64,000 nt of DNA from JAFNAG01 sp963721405 (lineage in GTDB: Bacteria; Acidobacteriota; UBA6911): NCBI GenBank assembly GCA_963721405.1, contig CAVRJA010000014.1, forward strand, positions 1,426,001-1,490,000, given 5' to 3'. The notes beneath the pieces were generated by a model. That model had not been told where the DNA came from. It saw only the letters and a list, made by a program, of their open reading frames with translations, and ran no database searches. Of the stretch, positions 27,939-37,048 are shown piece by piece. Each line of letters begins with the position of its first letter. Positions within the stretch are counted from its first letter, which is position 1. A program made the translations under genes and the position numbers.

Positions 27939-29663
27939 ATGCTTAGCTACTGTTTCCAACATCCGCTGCTGTCGGCTGCAGTGCCGTCACGGCTCCTGAC
28001 CCTCAGCACGATCGACCTGGTGATCATTATTTTGTACTTCTGTTTTGTGCTCGGCATCGGGTTTTACCTGAAGAAGTTCACCAAGACCGGCGAAGACTTC
28101 TTCATGGCCGGGCGCGAAATGACGGCCTGGATTGCCGGACTCAGTTTTCTGTCGGCCAACCTGGGGTCCCTCGAATTGATGGGTTGGGCGGCGGCCGCCT
28201 ATCAGTACGGCATTCTTGCCACTCACTGGTACTGGATCGGGGCCATCCCTGCGATGCTCTTCCTGGGCATTGTCATGATGCCCTTTTATTACATATCCAA
28301 GACGCACTCGGTGCCCGGGTACCTGAAGCTCCGTTTCGGCGAGCCATCGCGGGCGCTGTCGGCGGTTTCATTCGGGTTTATGACCGTATTGATGAGCGGC
28401 ATCAACATGTACTCCATGGCGCTCGTCATGAAGGTGGTGCTTGGCTGGGACATCAATTTCAGCATCTGGGTGTCCTCGCTCACCGTGGCCATTTATGTGT
28501 GCCTCGGCGGCTTGCTGTCGGCAATCCTGAACGAGGTGCTGCAGTTCATCCTGATCTGGGCCGGAGCGCTGCTGATTCCCATCATCGGCCTGATCGAAGC
28601 CGGCGGCTGGGATGGGATGGTCAAGCGCATTTCCGAAAATCTCGCGCGCACGGACTATACCCACCTCTGGAGCACGATGGGCTCTTTCACGGACAATCCC
28701 ATGGGGATCCACTGGACGGGAATTGTCCTCGGCCTGGGCTGGGTGATTTCCTTCGGCTATTGGACAACCGACTTTCTGGTCGTGCAGCGCGTTCTTTCGG
28801 CAAAAGACATGCGCTCGGCTCAACTCGCGCCGATCATCGGTTCGGCATTCAAGATGATGGTGCCCTTCATCGTGATTTTGCCCGGGCTGCTCGGCCTGGC
28901 CGTGCTGCCGATGAAGCTGCTCCCGGAAGCCGAGGCGATAGCCACGGGCGGACACAGTTACAACGAGGTGTTGCCGATCATGCTGGCGCGCTACTGCGGA
29001 CCGGGGCTCCTGGGACTGGGCATCACGGCGCTGATCGCCGGCTTCATGTCCGGGATGGCGGGCAACGTGAGCGCGTTCGCGACTGTCTGGACCTACGATA
29101 TCTACAGGCCGATGCTGAAAAAAGTCAAGAGCGACGCGCATTTCGTGAAGGTCGGCCGTTGGTGCACGATCCTCGGGGTGCTTGTCAGCATCGGCACCGC
29201 CTATCTGGTCATGCAGTTCAAGAGCATCATGGATTATGTCCAGGCGCTGTTCAGCTTCTTCATTGCCCCCCTGTTCGGCACCGTTCTGCTGGGCATGCTC
29301 TGGAAGCGCGCCACGCCGCAGGGCGGATTCTGGGGGCTGCTGGCCGGGACCGCATCCTCGATCGGCATGTGGGCGTGGGTGAAGATGGATCCCACCGCGC
29401 TGAAATACATCGCGCTCTCCCCGAACGCCAAAGACATGGCCGAGAACATGTACCGCGCCCTGTGGTCGTGGATTGTCTGCGTGGTCGTGACCGTGGTGGT
29501 CAGCCTGCTGACCAAGCCCAAGCCTGACAAAGAAATGGAAGGCCTGGTCTACGGCCTGACCAAGATGCCGTCATCGGCCCACCTGCCCTTGTACAAACGC
29601 CCCATTTTCTGGGCTGTTGTCATCGCCGGCGTATTTTTGGCACTTCAAATCATCTTCTGGTAG
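27939..29663 (+). CDS. Sodium:solute symporter (SSS family)
   Basis: 574 residues with 13-14 hydrophobic segments. The N-terminal IDLVIIILYFCFVLGIGFYL, then DFFMAGREMTAWIAGLSFLS and the helix LLGLGITALIAGFMSGMAGN (sodium-site region) are characteristic of the SSS/SGLT family. Na+-coupled uptake of a sugar, carboxylate or similar solute; specificity unknown, although overall pattern is closest to the sugar/inositol-type branch. GGAGG in GTAGGAGGCGC supports the ATG. A 73-residue membrane protein starts 8 bases after the stop, as a likely partner. Confidence 0.85.
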   Translation: MLSYCFQHPLLSAAVPSRLLTLSTIDLVIIILYFCFVLGIGFYLKKFTKTGEDFFMAGREMTAWIAGLSFLSANLGSLELMGWAAAAYQYGILATHWYWIGAIPAMLFLGIVMMPFYYISKTHSVPGYLKLRFGEPSRALSAVSFGFMTVLMSGINMYSMALVMKVVLGWDINFSIWVSSLTVAIYVCLGGLLSAILNEVLQFILIWAGALLIPIIGLIEAGGWDGMVKRISENLARTDYTHLWSTMGSFTDNPMGIHWTGIVLGLGWVISFGYWTTDFLVVQRVLSAKDMRSAQLAPIIGSAFKMMVPFIVILPGLLGLAVLPMKLLPEAEAIATGGHSYNEVLPIMLARYCGPGLLGLGITALIAGFMSGMAGNVSAFATVWTYDIYRPMLKKVKSDAHFVKVGRWCTILGVLVSIGTAYLVMQFKSIMDYVQALFSFFIAPLFGTVLLGMLWKRATPQGGFWGLLAGTASSIGMWAWVKMDPTALKYIALSPNAKDMAENMYRALWSWIVCVVVTVVVSLLTKPKPDKEMEGLVYGLTKMPSSAHLPLYKRPIFWAVVIAGVFLALQIIFW

Positions 29664-29671
29664 GGTTCGCC

Positions 29672-29893
29672 ATGAGTGATCGGTCGCATTTCATTTCCAT
29701 ATGGTTCTTCATCGGGATCCTACTGTTTATCTATGGGATTCTCATTTTCGGCACCGGCCTTTACGAGCTTTTCGTGCCGCCCGAGCACGAGGTTATCATG
29801 GCCCATCTCCGCCCCGCGATCTGGTGGGGCGGATTGCTCCTGGTCCTGGGTGCGTTCTACTGCTACCACTTCGCTCCGGGCAGGTCGAAATAA
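29672..29893 (+). CDS. Small two-helix membrane protein following the symporter
   Basis: 73 residues: a helix SIWFFIGILLFIYGILIFGT, the short motif YELFVPPEHEVIMAHLRPAI, and a second helix WWGGLLLVLGAFYCYHF. It begins 8 bases after the symporter stop in the same direction, so it is probably translated from the same mRNA. I do not know a named family. Its tight linkage suggests an accessory subunit or an assembly/stability factor of the transporter. The overlapping +1 frame is an artefact. Confidence 0.65.
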   Translation: MSDRSHFISIWFFIGILLFIYGILIFGTGLYELFVPPEHEVIMAHLRPAIWWGGLLLVLGAFYCYHFAPGRSK

Positions 29894-29970
29894 GTGAAAC
29901 GGGCCCCGATCTTCGGTTGAGGGAGCATCCGCCGGATGCTCCCCCTCCGCTGCTTCCGAAATCTAACGAG

Positions 29971-30789
29971 ATGAGTCCGCCGAATTCGGTCGTGATACCC
30001 GTTTACAACGCGGTGCGTTCCCTGGAACTCGTTCTGGCAGGATACTCCCGCCAAACGACGAGTGATTTCGAATTGTGCATCGCCGACGACGGGTCAGGGC
30101 CCGAGGTCCATGCACTGATCGAGAAATACTCCCGGTCTGTCCCCTTCCAAACCCGATACGTGTCGCAGTCGGACGAGGGCTTTCGCAGGAGCAGGGTCCT
30201 GAACCTGGCGGTGCGCGAGACTTCAGCCCCGTACCTGGTTTTTGCCGACGCCGATTGCATTCCTCACCGATATTTTGTCGAGGCTCACTCTCGCCACCGC
30301 AAGTCCGCCACTGTCCTTTGCGGCCGGCGCGTGAACCTGAGCAGAGAAATCAGCGAGAGCCTGACTCTGGAACAGGTCCTGTCCGGGGAACTCGAACACC
30401 TCACACCGGTCAGACTGCTCAAGGCGCTGTTCGGTCATGGCGGGCACTGGGACGAGGGGATCCTGCTGAAAAACAGGATTGTGCACGGCTGGGTCAACTA
30501 CAAGGAGCCGACTCTGCTCGGCTGCAATTTCTCACTGGAGAGAGCGCTTCTCGAGGAGATCAACGGATTCAACGAGGACTTTGTCGGCTATGGCGGGGAA
30601 GACACGGAACTCGAATACCGGCTCCGCCTCGCAGGGGCGCGATTCGGTTGGGTGCGGCACCGCGCCATCCAATACCACCTGGACCACCCCCCGCGCTCGG
30701 GCGCCCAGCCGAACCTCTTCGTGCTCGAACAGACCCGGGCCGCCGGCAAAGCCGCGTGCCGCAACGGCTTGCGAAAAACCCCCGTGTGA
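29971..30789 (+). CDS. Family 2 glycosyltransferase
   Basis: 272 residues. The GT-A start SVVIPVYNAVRSLELVLAGY, CIADDGSGPEV, and the metal-binding DADCIPH (DxD-like) place it in GT2. The C-terminal GGEDTELEYRLRLAGARFGW is the galactosyltransferase-type C-terminal motif seen in chondroitin-polymerase-like and cellulose-like GT2 enzymes. Soluble, without membrane segments. ATG 29971 chosen because homology begins there; no strong ribosome site precedes it. It lies 77 bases after the small membrane gene. Acceptor and donor unknown. Confidence 0.75.
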   Translation: MSPPNSVVIPVYNAVRSLELVLAGYSRQTTSDFELCIADDGSGPEVHALIEKYSRSVPFQTRYVSQSDEGFRRSRVLNLAVRETSAPYLVFADADCIPHRYFVEAHSRHRKSATVLCGRRVNLSREISESLTLEQVLSGELEHLTPVRLLKALFGHGGHWDEGILLKNRIVHGWVNYKEPTLLGCNFSLERALLEEINGFNEDFVGYGGEDTELEYRLRLAGARFGWVRHRAIQYHLDHPPRSGAQPNLFVLEQTRAAGKAACRNGLRKTPV

Positions 30790-30857
30790 GTCACCGTCTC
30801 TTTTGCGACCTCTGCGCCTTTGCGGAAACCTCAAGTACTGCATTCTTGTGGCCCCGG

Positions 30858-30916
30858 GCTTCAGCCCGGTCTCCTAAATGAACCCTACGGCTGATTCCGC
30901 AAAAACCCCTCATGCG
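30858..30916 (+). repeat. Dispersed repeat, copy 2
   Basis: Counterpart of 27757-27814 (CAGCCCGGTCTCC, TGAACCCTACGGCTGATTCC, GCAAAAACCCCTCATGCG). A GCGGGCTGAAGCCCGC palindrome follows at about 30948-30963. Just before it, 30797-30832 has a degenerate 7-base periodicity (TTTTGCG, ACCTCTG, CGCCTTT, GCGGAAA). Confidence 0.65.
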
Positions 30917-31013
30917 GCGGGATGGCACTGGAGTCGACACAGAAGGTGCGGGCTGAAGCCCGCGGTACCGACTGCTGTGGATCTGTGCCCTGCCGTAATC
31001 TATAGTTATCCGC

Positions 31014-32162
31014 ATGAATCATGATCGTTGGGTGAGTTGGGTTGAGATCAGCCGGCAGGCATTGGCCGGCAACGTCGCGCGTTTCAAGGACCACATCGGT
31101 CCCGGCGTCAAGCTGGCCGCTGTCGTCAAAGCCAACGCTTATGGCCACGGGCTTCGCGAAGCCTCGCGAGTCGTCCTGGAGGCCGGAGCCGACTGGCTGG
31201 CCGTGAACTCTCTGGAGGAGGCGGCGGCCCTCAGGACCGCCGGAGTGCAGGCGCCCATGATCTGTCTCGCCTACGTCCCCCTTGCCCTGCTGGAAGAAGC
31301 GGTCATGCTGGATGTGCGATTGACGGTTTACAATTACGAGACCGTGGATTGCCTGGGCGCAATTGCCGGACGTCAGAAGCGGACTGCCCGTCTGCACCTC
31401 AAAGTGGAGACCGGGACCAACCGCCAGGGAGTCTGGGGACCGGACCTGCTGCACCTGGCGCAAACTGTCCGGAAATATCCGTACCTCGAGCTGGAGGGCC
31501 TGTCCACTCATTACGCCAACATCGAAGACGTCACCGAACACCACTTTGCCGAACAACAGCTGAACAATTTTCACGAGGCATGCCAACTCCTCGAGGACAA
31601 CGGCATTCCAGTCGCCATCAAACACACCGCCTGCACTGCGGCTGCCATCCTGTTTCCCCGGACCCTGTTCAACCTGGCCCGGGTTGGGATCGGCATTTAC
31701 GGACTGTGGCCTTCCAAGGAAACGAAAATCAGCGCACTGCAGGCCGGGATTGCGCTGAACGAACTGGCGCCGGTCCTCACCTGGAAAACGCGCATCGCCC
31801 AGATCAAGAATGTCCGGCCGGGATCCGCCATCGGGTACGGTTGCACGGACCTGGCGACGCAGGACACGCGGCTGGCCGTGCTCCCGGTCGGCTACTACGA
31901 GGGCTACGATCGCAGGCTGTCGAGCATCGGCTATGTGCTCATTCGCGGGCGCCGCGCGCCGGTGAGAGGCCGGGTGTGCATGAACATGATCATGGCTGAT
32001 GTCACCAACATACCCGGCGTGGCGCTGGAGGACGAAACCGTACTTCTCGGGCGGCAGGAAAAGGACTCCGTGTCGGCCGAGACCCTCGCCGGCAAGATCG
32101 GCACCATAAACTATGAGGTGGTCTCCCGGATCAATCCCCTCATTCCCCGCGTCGTGATTTGA
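31014..32162 (+). CDS. alr: Alanine racemase
   Basis: 382 residues. The PLP lysine is K39 in AAVVKANAYGHG; the barrel continues with LHLKVETGTNRQGVWG and TRIAQIKNVRPGSAIGYG, and the C-terminal beta domain has VLPVGYYEGYDRRLSSIG and GRVCMNMIMADVTN, containing the catalytic tyrosine region. The usual CMDQ is CMNM here, a substitution worth noting but not in the catalytic pair. It interconverts L- and D-alanine for peptidoglycan. D-amino-acid supply could also matter for the adjacent poly-glutamate type cluster, but the two are convergent and the link is speculative. Confidence 0.88.
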   Translation: MNHDRWVSWVEISRQALAGNVARFKDHIGPGVKLAAVVKANAYGHGLREASRVVLEAGADWLAVNSLEEAAALRTAGVQAPMICLAYVPLALLEEAVMLDVRLTVYNYETVDCLGAIAGRQKRTARLHLKVETGTNRQGVWGPDLLHLAQTVRKYPYLELEGLSTHYANIEDVTEHHFAEQQLNNFHEACQLLEDNGIPVAIKHTACTAAAILFPRTLFNLARVGIGIYGLWPSKETKISALQAGIALNELAPVLTWKTRIAQIKNVRPGSAIGYGCTDLATQDTRLAVLPVGYYEGYDRRLSSIGYVLIRGRRAPVRGRVCMNMIMADVTNIPGVALEDETVLLGRQEKDSVSAETLAGKIGTINYEVVSRINPLIPRVVI

Positions 32163-32167
32163 CCCGG

Positions 32168-32370
32168 AGTAGGTCCCGGCCGCCGGACAGGACCTTTTAT
32201 GGTCCCACCCACGTCCAAGACCCGCGGCACGCATTCCATTCGCGATTCCGGCGCTGCCCGATGGGTCGCCCCCGGCCGGAAGGCAGCGCGGCTTCGGCAG
32301 TCTGCTGCGAAGTGCGGTGCAATCAGGGTTTTCGAGGGCGTCTGGTCCCGTCCGGCGGCCGGGACCTACT
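32168..32370. mobile_element. MITE-like 203-bp non-coding element with 27-bp inverted ends
   Basis: Bases 32168-32194 are the reverse complement of 32344-32370 with one mismatch; the outer 21 bp are perfect (AGTAGGTCCCGGCCGCCGGA then C). It fills almost all of the gap between the convergent alr and M14 genes and has no coding potential. No target-site duplication was found, and a giant 3' hairpin serving both genes is the alternative. Confidence 0.55.
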
Positions 32371-32380
32371 GCGGCCGGGG

Positions 32381-33550
32381 CTACTCGAAGGCGAGGCGGC
32401 CGGGAGCGGCCTTGGCCGGATCGTGCAGATAAAAGCCGGTTCCTTTCGCGATGACTTCCGCATATGCCGGCAGATCCCGGCAGACGAGCTGCTTGTCCGG
32501 ATGGGCGTCGCTCCAGCTCTGCATGATGCCGAGCATCGTTGAGGTGTGCCTGCCGACCCGGACGTCGAGCGGCCATCCCTTGGCGTCGATTTTCTCGTGG
32601 AGCAGGCCATGCTGACCGGCCTTGACGACGAACTCGTCCTGGCCGGTAAGAAGCAACTCCCGCGAGGTTCGTCCGCGGATGGCATCCAGGAACGGTTCGG
32701 GCGCCTCGACCAGCAGGGAAGCCGCCTGCGAAAAATCGCCCACCTCGCGATGCGACAACCCGTGGAGGTTCTTGGGGGAGAATTCCGTGCCGATCCTGAA
32801 TCCTCCTTCGTCGCTGATCACCATGGATGCCATGGTCGCCACTTCCAGGCCCTTTTCATGGGCCACGATCGTGCTGATGACGGGATACTGGAGTTCCGCC
32901 TCGTGGAGGTCGATCACCAGATCCACTCTTTCATTCCGGATCAGCTCCATGAGGGCGAAGCACGTTCTTTCCGTGAGCGTGCCGTCCGGCCTCCCCGGCC
33001 AGGTGCGGTTCAGGTTGCGAATGTCCATGTAGGCGAGGTTCTGCCGGCTCGGATAATGTATGAAGACCTCCGGATCGGGCCATTGATCCAACGGGTTGCT
33101 CCAGCGATCCCCCATGCGGAACTTCTGGCCTCCCCATGCAGTCGGAATCGTAAAATCAGGCGGATACGCTCCGCTGACACGGGTCACGGTGGTGGCGCTT
33201 CGGTTCGCGCTCGGGACAACGATCATGCGGCCCTTTTCCATAACGGCATTTTCCGCCAGGATCCAGGCTGCCATCCGCCCCGCCGGCTCTTCCGGATGAG
33301 TTCCTCCGAGCACCAGCAAAGTGGCGCCGGGCTCCTTGCCGTCGAAGAAATAAACATTGCAGTCGTTGGTCGTGCCGCGCACGCCGGCGAAATACTCCCC
33401 GAGGGTTCTGACAGCGGCCACGCCGGGGCCAAGCACGACCGGCTCCCTCATGTGCCGGCTCCGGTAAAAGTCGATCCCGGAGGCCACCAACAGGATCAGC
33501 CCGAGTACGCCGAACACGCCTTTGCGGATGTAAAACTTCCGGTCGCTCAT
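32381..33550 (-). CDS. Membrane-anchored M14/aspartoacylase-like zinc hydrolase
   Basis: 389 residues: an N-terminal membrane anchor (GVFGVLGLILLVASGI, residues 11-26) and a periplasmic domain of the succinylglutamate desuccinylase/aspartoacylase branch of M14. Zinc ligands are visible as H85 and E88 in GGTHPEEPAG and H216 in VIDLHEAEL; NRTWPGRPDG supplies the substrate-binding arginine region. These enzymes cleave N-acyl bonds of glutamate/aspartate or act as carboxypeptidases. It is the last gene of the pgsB-pgsC-pgsW run, so cleavage of a poly-glutamate or N-acyl-glutamate product is a reasonable inference. It starts 7 bases after the 55-residue membrane gene. Confidence 0.75.
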   Translation of the reverse strand: MSDRKFYIRKGVFGVLGLILLVASGIDFYRSRHMREPVVLGPGVAAVRTLGEYFAGVRGTTNDCNVYFFDGKEPGATLLVLGGTHPEEPAGRMAAWILAENAVMEKGRMIVVPSANRSATTVTRVSGAYPPDFTIPTAWGGQKFRMGDRWSNPLDQWPDPEVFIHYPSRQNLAYMDIRNLNRTWPGRPDGTLTERTCFALMELIRNERVDLVIDLHEAELQYPVISTIVAHEKGLEVATMASMVISDEGGFRIGTEFSPKNLHGLSHREVGDFSQAASLLVEAPEPFLDAIRGRTSRELLLTGQDEFVVKAGQHGLLHEKIDAKGWPLDVRVGRHTSTMLGIMQSWSDAHPDKQLVCRDLPAYAEVIAKGTGFYLHDPAKAAPGRLAFE

Positions 33551-33557
33551 AAGGGGC

Positions 33558-33725
33558 TCACTTCAGCCTGAAGAGCCGAAGCAGAAACGGGATCAGGACG
33601 ACGAGGTAAAGCGCTTCCTTTTCCCAGCTTTTCGACTTTGCAAAGCCATACACAAGTATGACGGCCACGTAGGCCACGAGCGCGTAATAAACGATCGTGA
33701 TGAGATTCGTCAGCAAACCCAACAT
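33558..33725 (-). CDS. 55-residue membrane protein between TRAP-like permease and M14 hydrolase
   Basis: Reads MLGLLTNLITIVYYALVAYV followed by AVILVYGFAKSKSWEKEAL and a second hydrophobic run ending FLLRLFRLK. Two helices separated by a charged loop. GGAGAAGG precedes the ATG at 33725, and only 7 bases separate its stop from the next start, so translation is credible. It could be the small subunit of the neighbouring TRAP-like permease or a scaffold, but I recognise no family. Too short for typical gene-finding cut-offs. Confidence 0.6.
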   Translation of the reverse strand: MLGLLTNLITIVYYALVAYVAVILVYGFAKSKSWEKEALYLVVLIPFLLRLFRLK

Positions 33726-33851
33726 TGCCTTCTCCTCCCGGTACCCTGGACAAGCTGGCCGGGGACCTTCACCGGACTCACTCGCACCCGCGGCTGCCGG
33801 CGAGTTCCTCCGAAACCGCGGAGAAGCCGGTCCACGAAGTGCTTCCCTTCA

Positions 33852-35144
33852 TCACAAGCCGGTCAGGAATGCCAGCTTGCTGCTGTATACCACCATCAGG
33901 GTGCCCAGAATCATGATGATCAGTGCCGGGACCAGGCAGTACTTGAGGAACTGCGCATAGGAATCCCTGTAGCCCACGACCTCCACCGTCAGCCGGCCGA
34001 TGATCGCCGTCGGCGGCAGCGCATCGCCGAGGGGCCAGATGATGCTCATGCCCGCCAGCGCCACGATCGGATTCAAGCCGGTCGTGTTGAACAGAAGCAC
34101 CAGCGGCACGCCGAGAACCGGCGCGGCCGCGTACATCAGGACCGATTCCGACACCGGGAGCACGAGGAACAGTGTAAAGAACACGACCGTGAGCGGCAAG
34201 GTCACGGCAGTCACCGCCAGCAGCCCGCGCACGCCCGTCAGCGTCATGATCTGCACCAGGATGCCGGCGCAGGTCAAGGTCGCAATCAGGGGCAGCAGTT
34301 GTTCGATCGTCTCCCGCGAGATCTTGAACAGATTCAGCCTTATCGGCGACAACAGGCAGGATGCGGCCGCGGCCAGGAGAAACATCATCGGGAGGCCGAC
34401 AATCGGCGTTGAAAAGGGCAGACCGCGATAAAGAAAGATCATGCCTAGGAAGATCGCGAAGGGCAGGAGCACCCGGTACCAGTTCATTTTCTCGGGCGGT
34501 TCCGGCAGTTCTTCGAGGGCCTTGACGATGTCGGTTTTCGTTCCTTTCCAGCCGAGGATAAAGATCGTCAGGATCGCGCAGATCACGCAAGGAATCAGCA
34601 GCGGCCAGAAAAAACCGACGTAGGGCATATTTGTGCCGGCGGCCGCCAGCATGGCCCACAAGCTCACGGGAGGCGCCGCTGCGCTCAATCCCGCGATCAG
34701 GAATATGATGGCGGATGCCTTGATCTTCGGGACGCCCATGTAGTGGAGAACCGTGGCGACCATGCCGCCGACGATCAGGACCGTCACGCTCCCCGCGCCC
34801 GTCAGCGCCCCCGGGATCAACAGGATGATCGAGAGCAGGATCAGCAGCAGCGGCCTGGTCGTGTGGAACCGTCGCAGGATGGCGCGCACGGTGAAGGCGA
34901 CTCCCCCGGCCTCCTTCAGGATGTTCATGAAGAGTGTCGCCGTGACGAAGATCAGGTTGATGTCGAGATAGGTGATCGCCCCCTCGGCAATGTGCCGCGG
35001 GGGGATTCCGTATCCGCCCGCCAGGGCCCCTGCAATCGCGGCTGCGAGCATCGACAGCTCGGTGGACGGCGTAAACAGCCTCGCCAGGACATACACCGCC
35101 ACCATGACGCCGAGGACCATCTCGGCATACGAGTACATGCTCAT
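33852..35144 (-). CDS. TRAP-type large permease-like membrane protein (DctM/ion transporter superfamily)
   Basis: 430 residues, about 12 hydrophobic segments. The repeated hairpin pattern (NILKEAGGVAFTVRAILRRF, GALTGAGSVTVLIVGG, LGDALPPTAIIGRLTVEVVG) resembles the large subunit of TRAP transporters and the wider ion-transporter superfamily. No DctQ-like subunit of normal size is adjacent; a 55-residue membrane protein follows. Starts 9 bases after the DUF6305-like gene. In this cluster it may move glutamate, an oligomer or the counter-ion across the inner membrane; this is inference. The ATG at 35144 or the one two codons later may be used. Confidence 0.65.
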   Translation of the reverse strand: MSMYSYAEMVLGVMVAVYVLARLFTPSTELSMLAAAIAGALAGGYGIPPRHIAEGAITYLDINLIFVTATLFMNILKEAGGVAFTVRAILRRFHTTRPLLLILLSIILLIPGALTGAGSVTVLIVGGMVATVLHYMGVPKIKASAIIFLIAGLSAAAPPVSLWAMLAAAGTNMPYVGFFWPLLIPCVICAILTIFILGWKGTKTDIVKALEELPEPPEKMNWYRVLLPFAIFLGMIFLYRGLPFSTPIVGLPMMFLLAAAASCLLSPIRLNLFKISRETIEQLLPLIATLTCAGILVQIMTLTGVRGLLAVTAVTLPLTVVFFTLFLVLPVSESVLMYAAAPVLGVPLVLLFNTTGLNPIVALAGMSIIWPLGDALPPTAIIGRLTVEVVGYRDSYAQFLKYCLVPALIIMILGTLMVVYSSKLAFLTGL

Positions 35145-35153
35145 CGCTGTGGC

Positions 35154-35783
35154 CTATTTGGCGAAAAGATCTCTGAGGACGCCTTCCAGTTCCATGTTCT
35201 TTACATACGAGATCATGGGAATATTCTTGTCCTTGGAGATTGTGGTGAAACGGCCGTCATCATCCCCTTCCTTCTTGACGATCAGGAGAGACGAAAGCGG
35301 ACAAACGGCGTCAATGGTGAGCTCGTCTGAATTGTCCCCCGGCGAAGCGCCCTGGGCGCGCCGGGCCATCCCCTCGATATGCGCCCCGATGACCTTGATG
35401 TTCTGTTTTTTCGCAGCGGCGATCAGGGTCCTGACTCTCGCCAGCTCATCTTCGATCGAGACTCCGGCCGCGCCCATGCCTTTCAAACTCGCCCCCGTCA
35501 CGATGATCACCGACTTGAACGGCGCCCCGGGCCGGTTAAGATCGGCCGCCGTTGCATCGAGCTTGTAGACATAATCCATCTTCAGCCTTTTGAGGAAGAT
35601 GTCGAAACTGGTCGGGCCCGGGCTCTGGCCGCACGAAGTCAGCAGGACCGGCAGGCTTGCCTTCGGTCCCGGCGTTGCGGCGGGGGCCGCCTTTTGCTGT
35701 GCGCCTGTGGTCGCTGCCGGCGCCAGGAGGAGAAGCAGCGAAAAAGCCGCGGTTACGGATATCAGCCTGGAATGCGTTTTCAT
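35154..35783 (-). CDS. Secreted DUF6305-like protein
   Basis: 209 residues with a signal peptide (SVTAAFSLLLLLAPAATTGA). The mature part starts PVLLTSCGQSPGPTSFDIFL and continues in an alternating alpha/beta pattern: FKSVIIVTGASLKGMGAAG, NIKVIGAHIEGMARRAQGAS and SSLLIVKKEGDDDG. It seems to match DUF6305, a small secreted family of unknown function. The ordering after pgsW and before a TRAP-like permease suggests a periplasmic binding role. The ATG 35783 follows a long open stretch whose upstream codons look non-coding. Confidence 0.6.
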   Translation of the reverse strand: MKTHSRLISVTAAFSLLLLLAPAATTGAQQKAAPAATPGPKASLPVLLTSCGQSPGPTSFDIFLKRLKMDYVYKLDATAADLNRPGAPFKSVIIVTGASLKGMGAAGVSIEDELARVRTLIAAAKKQNIKVIGAHIEGMARRAQGASPGDNSDELTIDAVCPLSSLLIVKKEGDDDGRFTTISKDKNIPMISYVKNMELEGVLRDLFAK

Positions 35784-35939
35784 GATGGGTATGCTCCGTG
35801 CTGCGAATCCGCGGCCGGGCCCGGAGGAAGACCGGTCAATGGCCGGAGCAGTCCGGGGCATCCGCGGATCGACTATTTCATAATTTCCCACTGATTACGG
35901 GCACCACAGTAATGATCCCCGGCGGCGCAATCAAGCATT

Positions 35940-37046
35940 TTATACGCGGACCGCCGCCAGGATCAGAAGCAGGGCGAAATAGGCAACGGCAATCAACCAG
36001 AAACCGGCGTACCCCGCGGCGCCGGGCGGGCGGATCACGCCGGGCCTCGGCAGCGGAAACGGGTCCCATGGGAGGCCGAACCTCATCACCAGCCCCTTGA
36101 TGAACAGGAGATGGATCACCGGAACTTTCGCCGCCGCCATTTCGAATAGGACGCCCCGCTCCGCCGCCGGCGGCAGGGATATCCCGGTGTTCAGACCCGG
36201 GCGTAAGTCCAGCGCCAGGCGGCTTGTCCCGAGGTTCGAATAGGCGCCGCCGGTGTTGATGAACGCTGCAATCCTGCCCGATGCGGCATCCCGATAGATC
36301 CGCATTCGCGTGGCTGCGTTTTTCCCCAGATCGGGTTCCTCGATGAAGGGCACTCCCGCGGCCCGGATCTTCTGTATCATCCGGTCCCGGGCATTACTGT
36401 CGAGATCGGATCCCGTGTCTTTTTCGCCTCCGAGAGACACCGCTGCCGGCGGCAGGCTGCAGATGCCCTCCCGCCGCAGGAGGCCGTAGATGTCGAGCAG
36501 GGTGAAGTCGGGATTGGTGGCGCCGTAGGAGGAAGCCCCAAGCGACAGGATGGCGACAGCGTGGACGTCCATCGCCTTAGCGGCCGCCAGCGATGCGACC
36601 AGCAGGGCAGGGAAGGAACCGGAACTGCCGATCGCGACGGTGTCACCGGGTTTGACGCCGGCCTGGTCGAGCAGGTGCACGATGAGGCCGGCCACGTTCG
36701 GGTTGGTCGTAGTCCTCTTGGCCTCCAACTCGCCGAGGGTGGTAGTCAGCGGGGAAGCCTCCGGACCGATCAAGCCCGTTCTGTTGGGATCGAGCCGAAG
36801 ATCGATCGAAGTTTCGGGCCTGTCCCGCTGGAGTCTTACCGCCTGGATGGCCCGCTCCATGATCTGTCCTGCCCGGACCATGGCGTCGGCATTGCGTGGA
36901 ATGGCGCCCGAAGGCAGGCGCTGAACGGCCCAGAACGCGGCCAGACTGATCAAGCCTGCAATCACGATACGGGTTTTGCGGTCCAAAAACCGATCCCTCC
37001 ATCGTAGATGGCCGGCGCCTGCATTTTCCGGAATCGAGTCACGCAT
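35940..37046 (-). CDS. pgsW: Poly-gamma-glutamate system protein PgsW-like
   Basis: 368 residues. One hydrophobic segment near the N-terminus (IVIAGLISLAAFWAV) and one at the C-terminus (FWLIAVAYFALLLILAAV) flank a periplasmic domain with PGDTVAIGSSGSFPALLVAS, LSLGASSYGATNPDFTLLDI and AAFINTGGAYSNLGTS, the pattern of the poly-gamma-glutamate system protein family found beside PgsB and PgsC. Starts 2 bases after the pgsC stop. The biochemical role is not established; it may replace PgsA/CapA, which is absent here. Confidence 0.75.
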   Translation of the reverse strand: MRDSIPENAGAGHLRWRDRFLDRKTRIVIAGLISLAAFWAVQRLPSGAIPRNADAMVRAGQIMERAIQAVRLQRDRPETSIDLRLDPNRTGLIGPEASPLTTTLGELEAKRTTTNPNVAGLIVHLLDQAGVKPGDTVAIGSSGSFPALLVASLAAAKAMDVHAVAILSLGASSYGATNPDFTLLDIYGLLRREGICSLPPAAVSLGGEKDTGSDLDSNARDRMIQKIRAAGVPFIEEPDLGKNAATRMRIYRDAASGRIAAFINTGGAYSNLGTSRLALDLRPGLNTGISLPPAAERGVLFEMAAAKVPVIHLLFIKGLVMRFGLPWDPFPLPRPGVIRPPGAAGYAGFWLIAVAYFALLLILAAVRV

Positions 37047-37048
37047 CC

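Noticed and set aside
36236..36250. tRNA-like GGTTCGAAT string
   Set aside because: It lies within pgsW coding sequence and no cloverleaf arms surround it.
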